Positions 36,701-49,665 of a stretch of DNA of 64,000 nucleotides are shown in pieces. The DNA lies in assembly GCA_028015205.1 (NCBI GenBank), contig CM051516.1:34920230-34984229 (forward strand), written 5' to 3'. Numbering within the stretch: position 1 is the stretch's first letter; the number at the start of each line of letters is the position of its first letter. The position numbers were made by a program, and so were the translations under genes. This stretch comes from Mytilisepta virgata (Eukaryota > Mollusca > Bivalvia > Mytilida > Mytilidae). Under the pieces are notes generated by a model. That model saw only the letters and a list, made by a program, of their open reading frames with translations, did not search any database and had not been told where the DNA came from.

Positions 36701-39700
36701 TCCATAACACCTGATGTCACTCCTCCTTTTGTTTTTTGTGGAGCTCACATTTCCAGAGCTTTTGTTTCTCTTTTTCTTGTTCTAATTTTCTTTAGTTTAC
36801 TGTGTGTTTTTTATCCTTTTGATCATATCTTTGAATCATTTGTTCTTGCTCTTCCAGTTCCCAGAAATCCACCTTGTCCTCTGGACTTTCCCCTCTATTT
36901 TATTACCTCCATATTCTTTTTGCAATGTCTCAAAGTAAAATTTATGAGTCCAAAGTCAGTACTTTAACCTTTACCAGCAACATCAAAGGAGACTATAGGT
37001 TAACACTCCATCAGTTTGTCCGTCAGTCACACTACTGTTCTCTACTTTTTTCAGAAAAAGTTTAACCGACTGATCTTATTTTTTCGTACGTGAGGTTATA
37101 ATGATGAATAACAGATCAAATTTGAGTTTCACGTTGAAAATAGGAATTATTGCCAAAATATTAGTTTCAGGACTTTTTTTGCAAACCCTTTTACCAAGTG
37201 ATCTTATTTTTGGTATGTGAGCTTATAGTGATGAGCTACAGATCAAGTTTGAGTTACAGGCTGATCTTGTAATCATTTTGTACCCCTTGCAAACATATTT
37301 TCGGGATTTTTAGGAATCACTCTGTCCATACGTCTGCATCTGAATCACATAATCAAGGAGCATTCAGTGTGTTTTCTCACAGCTCAAGCCAGTAGGGGAC
37401 ATTGTATTGCTCAGCAAGACTCTCAGAATGCTTGTTTACTCCTGTTATCTTGAAATGTTTCTGACTGTCCCTTCAAGTCTCTAGATAAAGATATACTCCT
37501 GTTATCTCGAAATATATTTGACATTCCTTCAAGTACAAGATAATGAGAGGTTTTGGACAAGTATGAAAAAGAAGTATTTCTTTACATACATTATTTACAA
37601 TGCATTCCACAGACACACATGATATACATCTATACCTTGAATATAAATTATTTAACACATATTAATGGATTATTGATACACTTCAGTTATTTTACACTTG
37701 TTCCATTTAAATCTTTTTAATCTCTGGACAACGAATCTTACAATATTTAAAAACATTTTCTCAGTGTAAATAAGTACATATAGTAATAGTAAATTAAAGT
37801 AATTTTTATCACAAAAGAGAAAAGATAATTAAAAAGAGTTTTAATCATAAAACTGTTACTATTTTGAAGTCTTTTCTTCAGATTTTTCTGCTTTAAAACT
37901 ATAACTTAAACTTCTATATAACACAGACTATTTGTATTATCATTTTATATTTCACAGACTTAGCAGCTACTATATCCTAACATGAAAAATACTCTTTCAT
38001 CATTGTATCAAGAAATAAACTACATCTATTTTGTAGAGTTTTGTTGGGTTTATTTTAGGTTTCAATATTTTTAAAAGACAAAGTACAGAATAGTAATGGA
38101 AGATTTGTATTACCAACATCAGGGAGTTTACCATATGGAACAGAAGCTCCTGGACTTATACGGTATATGTAGCCACTAAGATAATACCAAGCAAAGATAT
38201 TTTCTGGAAGTTATTGAACAATCGGATTATGAAATATTTATCACCTACGTATTTAAAATTTGAGTATCAGATACAATGTTTCCACCCATTGCTGCACTGA
38301 AGCTGCTAGTAAATGTTTTATAAAAATTTCATAAAAATGTAATTATAAGGATTTGGAATAAATATCAATTATGGGATTGTTAATGTCTTTGGACAGATGA
38401 AAGAAACAAACATTAATGATAATAAAAATATACTTTGCTAGTGTAATAACAAACAGATATATCATGATTTGGAGGGATATTTGCAAAAAATTCTAATCCC
38501 AATATATTAATTGGTCCATAAGTATATGAATTGGGGTAAACAGTTTTAAAGAAAATTGAACAGGAATTTTTATATCCTTTGGTTGGGATAAGGGAATATA
38601 TAGGCAGGACTCTCCTGTCTCATAAATTCAAAATGCTTTCCAAAAAAAAATTGAAAATAATGTATTTTCCCTTTCCAGATATTACAATGAGAATGGAAAT
38701 GAAATTAAAACATTACAGTTTACTCCAGGAGGATCATATCAACTGTCTCAAGGGGAAGGATCATTTGATATGAAAGGAAATAGAGTTACAAAATTAGGAA
38801 CAAATATGTAAGTAGGTCAAAAGTCTTTAGGAAATGGTGAGCTGTCAAAAGGGGCGTAAAATGACTAAATTTTTTTTTTAACTTTTTAGTTTGTTGTTTT
38901 TTTACAATTTTATATTTGGTTTTGTTCGACTTGTGTATTTCATACATTTTAGTTGTTTTACGCCCCTTTTGACAGCTGACCATTTCCATTTATTATTCTT
39001 GTTATCTATTGTTGCATGAGCTGTTTCGCAACATACTTAGTTTTTTTGTTCAAGTCTTTAGTACTGGTACCAAGTGTTAGGAAATATTAAACTGCTTTTC
39101 ACCGTTTTTTCATAAACCACATATTTTGAAAAAATGTAAAGACTGTAGATATTAGGTCCAGTCAAGTTGCTCCAGTAAGTAAAATGTTGCTGTGTAATGG
39201 TTTGTTTTAAGTTTTAATCCCCCTGTTATTACAGTAGGTTTAGTATTGGTAAAAATCAGAATTGAGTACAGCTTGCCTCAAATTGGTTTCTTACTCACAA
39301 CAACAGTGTGTTGAAATTGAATGGACGCTTTTCAATGTCATGTTGTAATAGAAGATGTGAATTCTGACAAAATTTGGTTAACATATATTCCATATAATAT
39401 ATCAATTTAAAAAAAAAAAAAAAACAGAAAAAAATAAAAGAGACATGCATATGTTAAACCGAACCATTAGAGAATGTAAATCTTTGTTAGTAGGTTAAAT
39501 GGTGAATTTGATTTTTCTGTGTAAGTCGTTTCTTCCTTTACTGTTATTTAATGAATTTTTTTTTTTATTCAATGAGAATTTTGAATATTTTAGTGGTATT
39601 GATTGTATGTTTTGTTATAGAAAGTTCACTTTAGAAACTGTTTTTTGTGGTTCATTAAAGTGTTGATTTGTTTAATTACTTGTATATTTGTATATTTAGT

Positions 39701-42700
39701 GTCCTTGTTTTTGGACACAAAATTAAATAATTTTCTGCAAGTGTATTTTAAAAAAAAAATATTTCTTTTCAAGTTGTCAATGCAAAAATTGCAATTTTTT
39801 ATCTTAGCATATTTAATTTTATTTCACTGATTGATAAAAGTTTGCTAATAATTTTTAGACTTCAATGATTAATATAGGGAAAAGAAGTGTAATTTGTACT
39901 AGCATGTAAATAGGACACAGATTTGTTTTTTGTCAAATATAACTTGTCATTTATTAATTTTGGTTTACATATATCTTTAAATTATTCTGTAAATTGAAGA
40001 ATAATGAAGTGTATGTATACTATTATTTCTTTTCTTTGTCTTCTAATTCATGTTTATTTTATTGAATCATAGTTAAACCAAATAATTTGAATCCTGACAA
40101 ATCAAACAAAATATTTTTTACCATTGGAATTTAAAAATAATTATCAAAAATTAACAATGTAATCTGACTGATGCCTTTTTCAGGTATTCTGTCTCCAGAC
40201 CTGTAGAAACAACTGGTTCATCTAGAGTAACTACAAGTTCAGATCTAGTATGTACTCCTTTGTTTTAGTGTAATACACTGTCACATTGTTTTAATTGATA
40301 GCAATAGCAATATCAGTGAATGAATTGTCTGAATAAATCAAAATTAGAAATCCAAGGAAAGCACAACAATATCTCAATACAGTGAAACCTGTGTGTAAAG
40401 TGCACCCAAGGGACCAGAAAAAAGTGCCCTTTATATAGAGGTTAATTTTACAAGCTTTGTTCATGACAGGGATATTTTCACACTGTCCTTAAAAGACAGT
40501 GATTTGCTATATAGGGGTGCCCTTTAAAACAGGTTTGACTGTAATTAAAAAACAAGATGGAACTCTTTCAAAAATTTTTAAAAAAATTCAACGAAATATA
40601 AATATGTACAAACAAATCAGGGAATTTGGATAGTTTGACTTGATTAAAATACTAAAAAAATCTTAAGAGTTTAACCATAATTATTGGAACCTAAGTCCCC
40701 CCCACATCTATCCTGATTCTCTAGTTTATATAAATTTATGATAAAATTCAACACAGTATTATAACCAACAATTTTGAACTTAAATAAATAGTATCTCTCT
40801 GTTATAATAATCTCACCTTGTCCGAAGGGCCAATTGAGCTATTGCCATCACTTTGCATCCATTGTGGTGAACTTTCCTTAAAAGATCCTGTCCTTTGAAA
40901 CCACTGGGCCAATTGAAACAAACCTTGGCAGCAATTGTCCCTAGGTGGTCCTTTTTAGCTCACCTGGCCAAAGGCCTTGTGAACTTTTGTCATCACTTGG
41001 CGTCCGTCATCTGTTAACTTTTCACATTTTATCCTTCTCCTGTGAAACCACTGGGCCAAATGAAATTAAATTTGGCAGTAAGCATCTATGTAAGGTACTT
41101 AATAAAATTTGCTCATTTCGTTCCGATCGGACAAGTATGGACGCCATGGGCAATTTTTTATTTTGATTGGCTGAGTTTTCTAAAATCTTCTACTCGGAAA
41201 CTGCTAGGCCAAATGGAACAAAACTTGACAGGAACCATATATGGGAGGTCCTTTATAAAATTTTCTCATTTCGTCCCAATCGGACTACAAACATGGCCAC
41301 CATGGTCAGTTCTTGTTTCTGATTGGCTGATAGAAAAAAATCTTCTCCTCTGAAATCACTGGAACAAATGGAACGAAACTTGACAAAAAGCATATATGGG
41401 AGGTACTTATAAATTGCCTCATTTTGTCCTGATTGGACTACAAATATGGATGCCATGGGCAGTTCTTTTTTTTTATTGGCTGATATAAAACAATCTTCTC
41501 TGAAGTCGCTTGGCCAAATTGAATGAATGTTGACAGGAATCATCCATGGGAGGTTCTTTACAAAATTTCCTCTTTTCGTCCGGATCAGGCAACATACATG
41601 GCCCATGGGTGCAATTCTTGATTCTCATTGGTTGACTTAAAAAAAAGAATTTCTGGAACTACTTGGCCAAAACTGTCAGTCACATTGACAGGAAGCATCT
41701 ATGGAAGGTCTTTTATGAAATGATTTTTTTTTCATCCTGATTGGACAACAAGCACTGCTGCCATTGGCAATTCTTGTATCTGATAGGCTGATAAAAAGAA
41801 ATCTTCCTCTCTGAAACCGCTTTGCCAAATGAAACGATACTTGACAAGAAGCATCTGTGGGAGGTTTTTTACAAAGTTTTCTCATTTTTTCCAGATCATG
41901 CTACAAATATGGCTGCCAAGGGCAATTCTTGTTTCTGTCAGGCGAGCGTTACAGGGATCAGCCCTCTAGGCCTCTAGTTCAAAAGTGTGTCAGATGACCC
42001 CACTTACCATTCTAAATGGCCAACAGAGCCAAAAATAGTTAAACATAGGACCCTAAATCTTCTTTTCTGAAATCAGTAAGCCAATTGGAACTAAACCGGA
42101 TGGCCACCAGAGGCGAACTTAGTTTAACAGAGGACTGTATTGAAACAAAACTTTGCAACAATGGTCCCCGATCACCATCCAAGATGGTCACTACAGACAA
42201 ACTTAGTTTAACATAGGACCCTGTGGGAAATTGACTTAAAGAACTTCTTGTCTGAAACCACTAAGCCTATTCTAACCAAGTTTTGCAGCAATGGTCCTTA
42301 GGTAGTCCTTTTCATGTGAGATTTTGTCATCACATGGCGTTCATCATCCATCCGTCTGTCTGTTAACTTTTCACATTTTAATCTTCTCCTCTGAAACCAC
42401 TGGGCCAAATGGAATTAATCTTGCCAGGAAGCATCTATGTAAGATCTCTTATAAAGTTTGCTCCTTTCGTCTCGATCGGTCAACAAACATGGCCGCCATG
42501 GGCAATTGTTGTTTCTGATTGGCTGAGTTTACAAAAATCTCCTCTGAAACTGCTAGGCCAAATGGAACAAAACTTTACAGGAAGCATATATGGGGGGGTC
42601 CTTTATAAAGTTTCCTCATTTTGTTCCAATCGAACTATAAATATAGCCACAATAGGCAGTTCTTGTTTCTGATTGGCTGATATAAAAAAAATGGAACGAA

Positions 42701-45700
42701 ACTTGACAGGAAGCATCTTTGGAGATTCTTTACAAAGTCTCCTCAATTTGTCCTGATCGGCCTACAAATTTGGCCACCATTGGAAGTTGTTTTTGATTGG
42801 CTGATTTCTCTGAAACTGCTTGGCCAAATGGAACGAAACTTGACAGGAAGCATCTGTTGGAGGAATTTTACAAAGTTTCCTCATCTTGTCCAGTTCATGC
42901 AGGTGACAAACATGGCTGCCATTGGCAATCTTGTTTCTGATTGGTTGATTTTTTTTTTAAAAATTCTCTGAAACTGCTTGGCCAAATAGAGTATCAGTAA
43001 GTGTCTTTGACTTATAACAAAAATCTACAGAACTGCAGTATTGCTTGCAACCAAACATGGCCCAAATGTTCCTCATAAGGTGCTGACCAAGTGTTGATAC
43101 TTTGGTGCCAATCCCTCATTCAAGATGGCCACCAGCAGAGGACTTAGGTTAAAATAAGACCCTATGGGAAATACATGCAAAAATCTTCTTGAGAAGTTCT
43201 AGAATATGCTGACCTGTAAGTAGAAGGACCTTGATGAAGAAAAATTTGGTTCCTTCAAGGCTTACCACACTTCATAGGGATAGGGAGAAGTGACTTCTCT
43301 CTGAGGTACATCAATAAAAACGGCTTTCATGCCAGCTGAGCGATACAGGCACTCATCCCCATCCAAGATGGTTGCCAGAGGATAACTATGTTTAACATAG
43401 GACCCAACATAATCAAACAATTTATTCTGCTTAAAGTCTGCAAATGATATCCAGATGAGTGATACAGGGTCCTGGGAGCCTCTAGTTTGCAGCAAAATTT
43501 GACCCAAAAAAAAGTTTGTTTGATTATGGTTTTATTATTCTGTCACCTTTTGTAATAAATATAATAGAAATTTATATCATTGAGTGTTGAAAAAAGAGGC
43601 AATTTTTTGTGATATACTTCAACTAAATAATCTAACAGTTTAGGTATCAAAACATATTTTAGCTCAAGTGAACCTGAGGTATGTTTTTGTTATAGGAATC
43701 CAGTACACCCGATCCCTTAGCCAAAGCACAGTTAGATTTGTTATCCCAATTAATAGGAAGTGAAAAAGCCAGTAGTAAAACAGAAATCAGATTAAACCTG
43801 TTCAAAACAGATAAAGAAGAGGAGTAAGTTTTATATTACACTGATATGAAATAATGGATACGGTGGATTAATTCTTGACATGAAGTCTATATTCACAATG
43901 GATTAAACTTCTAGCAAAGTCATAAAACTTTTATTGCTTTTCTTTGTCTTGAATTACAATGAGGCTTGCACCAGGGACAAAACAGACAGCAACTTTAAAT
44001 ATTTAATTTCAGAATCACATTTGTATGTTTTTTCTTTTTAATTGAAATTTATGCTTGAAAAAAAAATTGTAGTTCTCTCATCTCTCTACAAAAAAATTAT
44101 TATGCTATTTGTATTAGTTTTCTAAAAATAAATTTTTTGTACCAAGTTCACTAATAGCTTTTGGTTTACCTAAGTTTGTCATTTTGATATTGCTTACACA
44201 TCATAATTGCTGTTTCTTTAAAATCTAGCTCAATTTCATATCAGTAACTACATACGTGTTATATTGTGTATTTACAGACAGGCAGAAGCTAATTTAATGA
44301 AGCCAATAGAATTGTCAGAATCCAAAGTAGTAAAAATAGATGCATCAAAGGTATATTGTTTATTAAATGTATTATGCAACTTTTTAATTTACTTTAAATG
44401 TTCAGCTTTATTAAATAAGGTAAAAATTAAAACTGATGTGGGGTTGAAGAACATGAGAAACTAACACAGATAATACTGGAACATAATACAAAAAACAAGC
44501 AAAGAATATTTTTATTGTTGTTGTTCATCTTGCTGTAAGGTCAGTGACAACAAGTCAGTTCATTAATATGGCCCCAAGTGTTCAGTAGAATTGTATTTTG
44601 ACATAAGTAGAAATAAGAGCTGGATAAAATCCTAATGACTTTGTCAAGCTTCACCTATTAAACTTATACAGGTTTTAATTTTGTGGCATTTCTTTGTTGG
44701 TGTTTAATTCTCATGACTCGGTTTTTTCCTAGGATTTTGAACGTACTGACTTTTCCCAATGCTTTGTCACTCCAGTATTGTTTTGCCGATATTTTAAGCA
44801 TATTCATGAGATTATTTAGTAATCTTTATACTTTTTTACCACAATAAAATTAATACTCTTGATTATTTTTGTAAGAAGCAAACAGAAGGGACTAATTGTG
44901 TGACACTGGTAATTTATTGTTCACAAGCATGCATTCTATAGAAGTGAACACTGGTTTAATACTGTTGGTTTTTTTGGGGGGGAAAAAATACATACAAATC
45001 ACATAATCAAGCACTTACCTTTCTCATTGTCTTCTTGATTCGTCAGACACCTACATTTTCATGATACATTTATCACTCAAAAACAGGCATTTTATGTTGT
45101 TTTACTTATTTACTGTGCATGAAAAAGGAGGTGAATTTTTTTAAGTTAGCTGTCAGTAACCAAATTAAACTTTCTGAAATGTAAACAAACATATGCAGAT
45201 AAAGGATTTTTTTTCCATATTGTGCTGAGAAATTTAATAGTGTTACTATCAAGGAACTTTAATAGCAAAAATCAAAAAGTAAATAAAATAAAATTTTAAA
45301 TATGTGTACTGTGTGTCTCTACTTTTTTTATTTTATGAAATACCATCATCCCAAGTCAGGTTTTGTATCAAAATTCTTTCCTACAAACCCCTGACATCAC
45401 ACATTCATATTTTGCGAATCTAACATATCGCCGCCTGGTGATTCTCTTTTGACCTTGAGAAGAACCAATGAAAATCGTTCACTTCCGACCTGCAAAATAT
45501 GAATGTGTGATGTCAGGGGTTTGAAGGAACGAATGTGGATACAAAACCCTGACTTGGGAGGATGATGAAATACAAAAATGAAAAGTCTTTCTAAATATTC
45601 TTAGTGTAATGTAGGTACAAAATACTTTTAAGTACAAAGAATTTCCATTAATACAACTGTACTTGTTAAAATGAAAGGAATTGTCGTATGCTTCAGTGAC

Positions 45701-46210
45701 ACACCATCCCATCAGATTGAATCTGGGTAAAGACAAGATGCTATTGCCTTCAGCAAAGAACATCTAACATTTCAGCAAGTACCCAAAAATACCAAATTAT
45801 CAAATTACACAAAGGTCTTTTTTTACAGATGCTTGTTAATGATTAAGATTAAGATAAAAAAATTAATGCTGGATTTTGTTTGAATCACATAAATCTGAAC
45901 CGATACAGAGATTTTCATTTCTGTTTATTGGTAAATTTTCAAAACAAAGAAATACTGTTTCTGTTACAGAAATTAAAATAATATAATTTGAATGGGCAAA
46001 TGTGGCCTTCTCATATCCTGTCCAAATTATGCTGAAATATTTTTTGCATCATATTTGGTAAGGACATAAGGTAAAAAAATAAGAAATATAATTTTGTGTT
46101 TACAGAAACAAAAGAACGAAGAATTAAGTAGAATAATGGGAGAACTGGCAGTCAATGAAAGTACATCTAATGACAGTGATGATTTGTTAGATTTAATGGA
46201 CAAAGCTTGA
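24737..46210 (+). CDS. OSCP1: OSCP1, organic solute carrier partner 1, 10 exons
   Basis: Exons: 24737-24848, 30181-30335, 31162-31329, 31914-31994, 38059-38162, 38679-38807, 40184-40247, 43696-43823, 44278-44350, 46106-46210. All introns are GT-AG, all phases join, and the total is 372 residues, close to the vertebrate protein (about 379). The start [20 protein letters not shown] matches the family N-terminus, followed by [64 protein letters not shown] and a C-terminal ELSRIMGEL / acidic DLLDLMDKA tail. The last 70 or so residues are low in family identity but keep the motifs. There is no signal peptide or membrane segment. The family is reported to modulate organic solute transport and to associate with cilia and basal bodies; the exact biochemical role is not established. 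Introns are rich in MITEs. Confidence 0.95.
24849..29874 (+). other. OSCP1 intron 1, mostly unique AT-rich sequence
   Basis: No exon of another gene is recognisable. The open frames at 25045-25539 and 26165-26359 lack domains and splice support. The 28059-29013 repeat and the 29879-30151 MITE, both in this intron, are listed separately. Confidence 0.5.
28059..29013 (+). repeat. Dispersed repeat with internal ~150-bp duplications
   Basis: It begins GTCCCCTACCGGCAATG and ends near GGTAGGCGACATTGTATTGC, an inverted-looking pair of ends. The inside has four or five diverged units with TGATCTTATTTTTGGTATGTG, GATAATTATTG(T/C)GAGAG and GCAAACCCTTTTACC. A shorter copy of the same family is at 36990-37431 in intron 4. 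Confidence 0.6.
29879..30151. mobile_element. 273-bp TTAA MITE, copy 2, next to OSCP1 exon 2
   Basis: The same element as 5806-6078, inverted and of equal length, with TTAA at 29875-29878 and 30152-30155. It ends only 29 bases before exon 2. The pyrimidine tract and AG lie just outside it, but the branch-point region for exon 2 is probably inside or at the edge of the element. Confidence 0.88.
36990..37431 (+). repeat. Dispersed repeat, short copy of the 28059 family
   Basis: Shares 'CCGTCAGTCACAC', GCAAACCCTTTTACCAAGTG, TTATTTTTGGTATGTGAGC, TTTTGTACCCC and AGTAGGGGACATTGTATTGC with 28059-29013, in the same order but with fewer internal units. Confidence 0.6.
38830..38987. mobile_element. 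158-bp MITE just after OSCP1 exon 6
   Basis: The ends are inverted over nearly 30 bases: GGAAATGGTGAGCTGTCAAA at the left and TTTGACAGCTGACCATTTCC at the right, with GGGGCGTAAAA / TTTTACGCCCC continuing inward. The loop is T-rich. It starts 22 bases after the exon 6 donor. I cannot define a target duplication with confidence. Confidence 0.78.
40380..40541. mobile_element. 162-bp MITE with CAGT ends and TA site
   Basis: CAGTGAAACCTGTGTGTAAA at the left is answered by TTTAAAACAGGTTTGACTG at the right, flanked by TA at 40378-40379 and 40542-40543. Ends starting CAGT beside TA suggest a pogo-type source. Related, more decayed sequence is seen near 4650-4745 and 59395-59580. It is in OSCP1 intron 7. 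Confidence 0.7.
40811..43485 (+). mobile_element. Helitron-like repeats, nested, in OSCP1 intron 7
   Basis: A start-like segment (TCTCACCTTGTCCGAAGGGC) at 40811 is interrupted by a complete unit at 40957 (AGCTCACCTGGCCAAAGGCC) to 41977 (GGCCTCTAG). The family sequence then resumes and ends at 43482-43485 (GAGCCTCTAG). Inside are several ~150-bp units with TCTGAAACCACTGGGCCAA, ACTTGACAGGAAGCAT and ACATGGCCGCCATGGGCA. Open frames over these units on both strands are repeat artefacts. Confidence 0.6.
45344..45564. mobile_element. 221-bp MITE with 9-bp target duplication (MULE-like)
   Basis: The ends CATCATCCCAAGTCAGG and its inverted CCTGACTTGGGAGGATG extend to arms of about 75 bp (CCCCTGACATCACACATTCA inside both). 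The 9-bp direct repeat ATGAAATAC flanks it exactly at 45335-45343 and 45565-45573. Long inverted ends with a 9-bp duplication are characteristic of Mutator-like elements. It lies in OSCP1 intron 9. Confidence 0.85.
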
Positions 46211-47071
46211 TATCAGTGTTCATGCATACATCTGGGGTCCATGTTTGAAGAAGTATTCAGAGATTGGTGAATCTGTGGACAATTCAAATTTATATATGAC
46301 AATGATGATTTATTAGAATGAATGGATCAATCTTTATATCTGTGTTCAACATCTTAAGAACATACCCCTGTCTCACGAAAATTCTTTTCCTAGTCCAACA
46401 TATTCCATTATGGAATGGTCTATCATCTTCTGGTTGTGATTAATTGTATCATAATCATCTTAAAATGTAAAGCACTTATTTCACATTTCTACAAAAATAG
46501 TCGAAAAAAATTTGTGAAACAGGTACCGTGTTTGAAGAAGTGTTCAAAGATTTATGAATCAGTGGACAATTCAGATTCTTGTGAGCGAGTGATGAATGTG
46601 ATTTTTATTTTTATGCAATGAGAAAAAGTAGATTTCTGTGAAATGCTGATATTTTTTTTTAATTTAAGACAGGCAAACATTTATATGTTTGTTTAATGCA
46701 ATAGATTCCGTAGGTAATTCGTTTGATTGGCTTTGGATGAATGTAGTTGTAAATTTAATTTTCTGTAAACAATTTATTTCTTTTTCATGCATCTTGATAA
46801 TATAATTTAATTAATACCTCCTTGAAATTTCTGATTCTTGCACTATGATGAAAAGAAAATGTTATTTTGTGTCTTTGATTATAAGAATGAAAATGTTGAA
46901 ACTAAAAAATGCGATTATCTCTGTGGAAATTATAAACAACAGGATTTCAAGGGAGATAATCACCAAAGAAAACAGATACAAGACCTGTTATAAATAAGTT
47001 TAATTTGATCTGTAAGCAATCAGACTTATTGTTTCAATAAACTCAAGTGTTTTGATTTGTGCTGCAATAAA
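46211..47071 (+). other. OSCP1 3' untranslated region with poly(A) signals
   Basis: No further open frame continues the gene. AATAAA occurs at 47037-47042 and 47066-47071 and gives a likely transcript end near 47.1 kb. Part of the last coding exon appears again here in decayed form (46294-46350), and a ~50-bp segment with TTTGAAGAAGT is duplicated at 46241-46291 and 46531-46579. Confidence 0.55.
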
Positions 47072-47234
47072 CATTTTTATCAGGATACCTGCATAAATTT
47101 TGGTTTTCAGAATAGGGATTACATATGTATGCAAGTAAAAATCTGTGTACATATCTGATCCCATTATACAATTATGGTAAGAAATCGGGAGGTAATAAAT
47201 ATAAAAAGGAAAGTGGCCAGTTACATTTATTTTC

Positions 47235-48203
47235 AGCTTACCTGGACTGAAGGTACATGTGAGCTTTTGCCATCACTTGGCATGTGTCATCTGTAAATAT
47301 TTACAAGAATCTTCTCCTCAGAAACCACTTGGTCAATTGAAAGCAAACTTGGCCACAATCATCTTTTCGGTGTCTAGTTTTAAAATTGTACCCTATGATG
47401 CTGCCCAATAACCAACCAAGATTGCTGCTTATTGCTATTGCTATAAATAGAACGTAGGGGCAAAATAGTCAAAATAAGAATTTTTGATGGCTATCTCTGA
47501 AGACATTTAGCTGATTATTAATTTTTAGTTGAAAAATAAGCAATAAGTTTCATTTTGGATGACCTACTTTAGACCTTATTGCAGATCTCTGACATAGAGA
47601 ATTTCAATCGTCTTCTCTGAAACCAACAGAAATTGGCATTTCAGTTTTGTGTCTCGTGACGTGGAGTGCCATGCAAGATGGCAGCCATAGGTTAATTTAG
47701 TTTAATGGACGATCCTATTGGAATATTCACTTAAAGATCTTATTGACTGAAACCACTAAGCTAATAGGAACCAAAATTGGCAGGAATGGTCTCCTCTCAG
47801 AATTGATACGATGTTCTAGCCCGCATTCCACAGGCAAACATAGTTTAAAATGGAACCCAACAGGAAAATTCACTTTTAGATCTTATCAGAAACCACTTAG
47901 TCAATTGGAAACAAATTTGGCTGGAATGGTTCTTAGGTGGCCTCCTGTCAGAATTATATATGATGACCTGGACTGTAAACAAAGATGGCCACCTCAGCTG
48001 AACTTAGTTTATGTGACCTATGGGAAAATTCTTAAGATCTTCTTGTTTAACACCACTTCACCAATTGCAACCTTAGATGATTCTCTTTCAGAATTATATA
48101 CATGACCCAGAATGCCAAAGAAGATGGTCAGTCAATCAATTTATTTTGCTTCAAGTCTGCAAATGACATCCAGGTGAGCTATAGATATCCTGGAAGCCTA
48201 CAG
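47235..48203 (+). mobile_element. Helitron-like non-autonomous repeat
   Basis: It begins AGCTTACCTGGACTGAAGG and ends CCAGGTGAGCTATAGATATCC...CCTACAG, decayed forms of the family ends seen at 2056-2567 and 55453-57790. The core has 'TCTGAAACCACT', 'CAATTGGAA' and 'AAGATGGC' units of about 150 bp. The 120-codon plus-strand frame inside it is not a gene. Confidence 0.55.
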
Positions 48204-49665
48204 TTTAAATCAGATAATTACAATTATAGATTTGACCCCAGTCAGAATGAATGAAATTTGTAATTGTAGGAATTTTTTTATGATGTGAAAACATGCAATT
48301 TGTTAGTGCTGTGATATTCCGTCCAATATTTTACAAAAGATCTGTCATTACCAGGCCATATTTTTATTTTTAAGCTTCTCAAGCCTTCTTTGTTAAAAAA
48401 AAAAGTTATACAGATTTGCGAAATTAGGTTGAATTCATTCCTTAGGTAATGCATGCTAGTAAGAAAATTACCAAAAAGGGGAAATCAACTAACATCTTGT
48501 TCTTGTTTTTGTCAGGGGGATGGGGGCAATGTGAGAAGGCAGAGATTAATAAGTATGGCCTTATTTGTGTGTTTGTTTTTTTTTTTTTTTTATATTAATT
48601 ATGCTTATCTGTGATCTTTTATATTTCTGTAAATATCTTTATATAATTTATGCATAATTTTTTAATGGTTTATATGTGTGTTAAAAAATCTTGCATCATT
48701 TTCAATGTTCTGTCATTGTGCATAATAAATTGTGTCAGTATTTACGATAATTACTGTAGAAGAATAGTTTTGGAGCATATCCTTTATGACTCCCTTGTTC
48801 AAAAGGACTATTATTCAGGGTATCTATAATGGGCTACTGACTAGAAAAATGTTTTTATTGGAAAATAAAACTTCTTTTAAAAAATATTGATAAAAATTGG
48901 CTCTATTAACTGGAAAAAATTTCACACCACACTTTAAGAAGTTCCCTTTTGTTTCCCTTGCTTGTAAGTGATAATGCCCTATGATTCCAGTAATCCCCAA
49001 GAGCAGATTTTCGAATATGACATCATCAAAACATAATCTGAAGTAAATTGACAAATGCAAGATCTGTATCCTGAATGTGTTTACTAACTTTACTTTATTG
49101 AAATTTTTAAAACATACATGTAGAATTTAGTGTGTCACTAAGAAATCTGTTTGAACTAATTAAGATACGTAATAGTTGTAGAAGTACATGCTGTTGTGAA
49201 AATTTTTTCTCAAAATAAAAATCCTGTAAGACTGATTTGTGATACCAAAATTTTATATAAAGTGGAATAAAATCACATATGATATCTGATTGGATTTTGA
49301 ATATGGTATGGCGTTATTTCACAAAATATCTACTGTCAGGAGAAGGTAACTTTCAATTTGGCAACACCCTATGTTATCATCCTAACAGTTTTGTTCTCCC
49401 TGTATTGCGACAGAGGGACCTAGTAATGGTCTGAGTCTGTCAATCACAGTTATTTGAGACCGCTGATAGGATTTCATTAAAATCTTGTAGGAATTTAAGG
49501 CACCATACATGTATGTACTTGATCCTGTCGCACTGCCATTTTTATTTGACAAATTTTACGGGGGCATATAAATAGAACGTAGCAATCTTGTCAAATTTGA
49601 TGAGTAAAATTTAATTTTAATGTATATGATCAGTACAATTCAATTTTATTCACTTCACAATGTCT
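48204..49665. other. Intergenic, nothing recognised
   Basis: AT-rich spacer between a Helitron-like repeat and the TTAA transposon. There are short frames only, with no domain and no bounded repeat that I can define. Confidence 0.45.
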
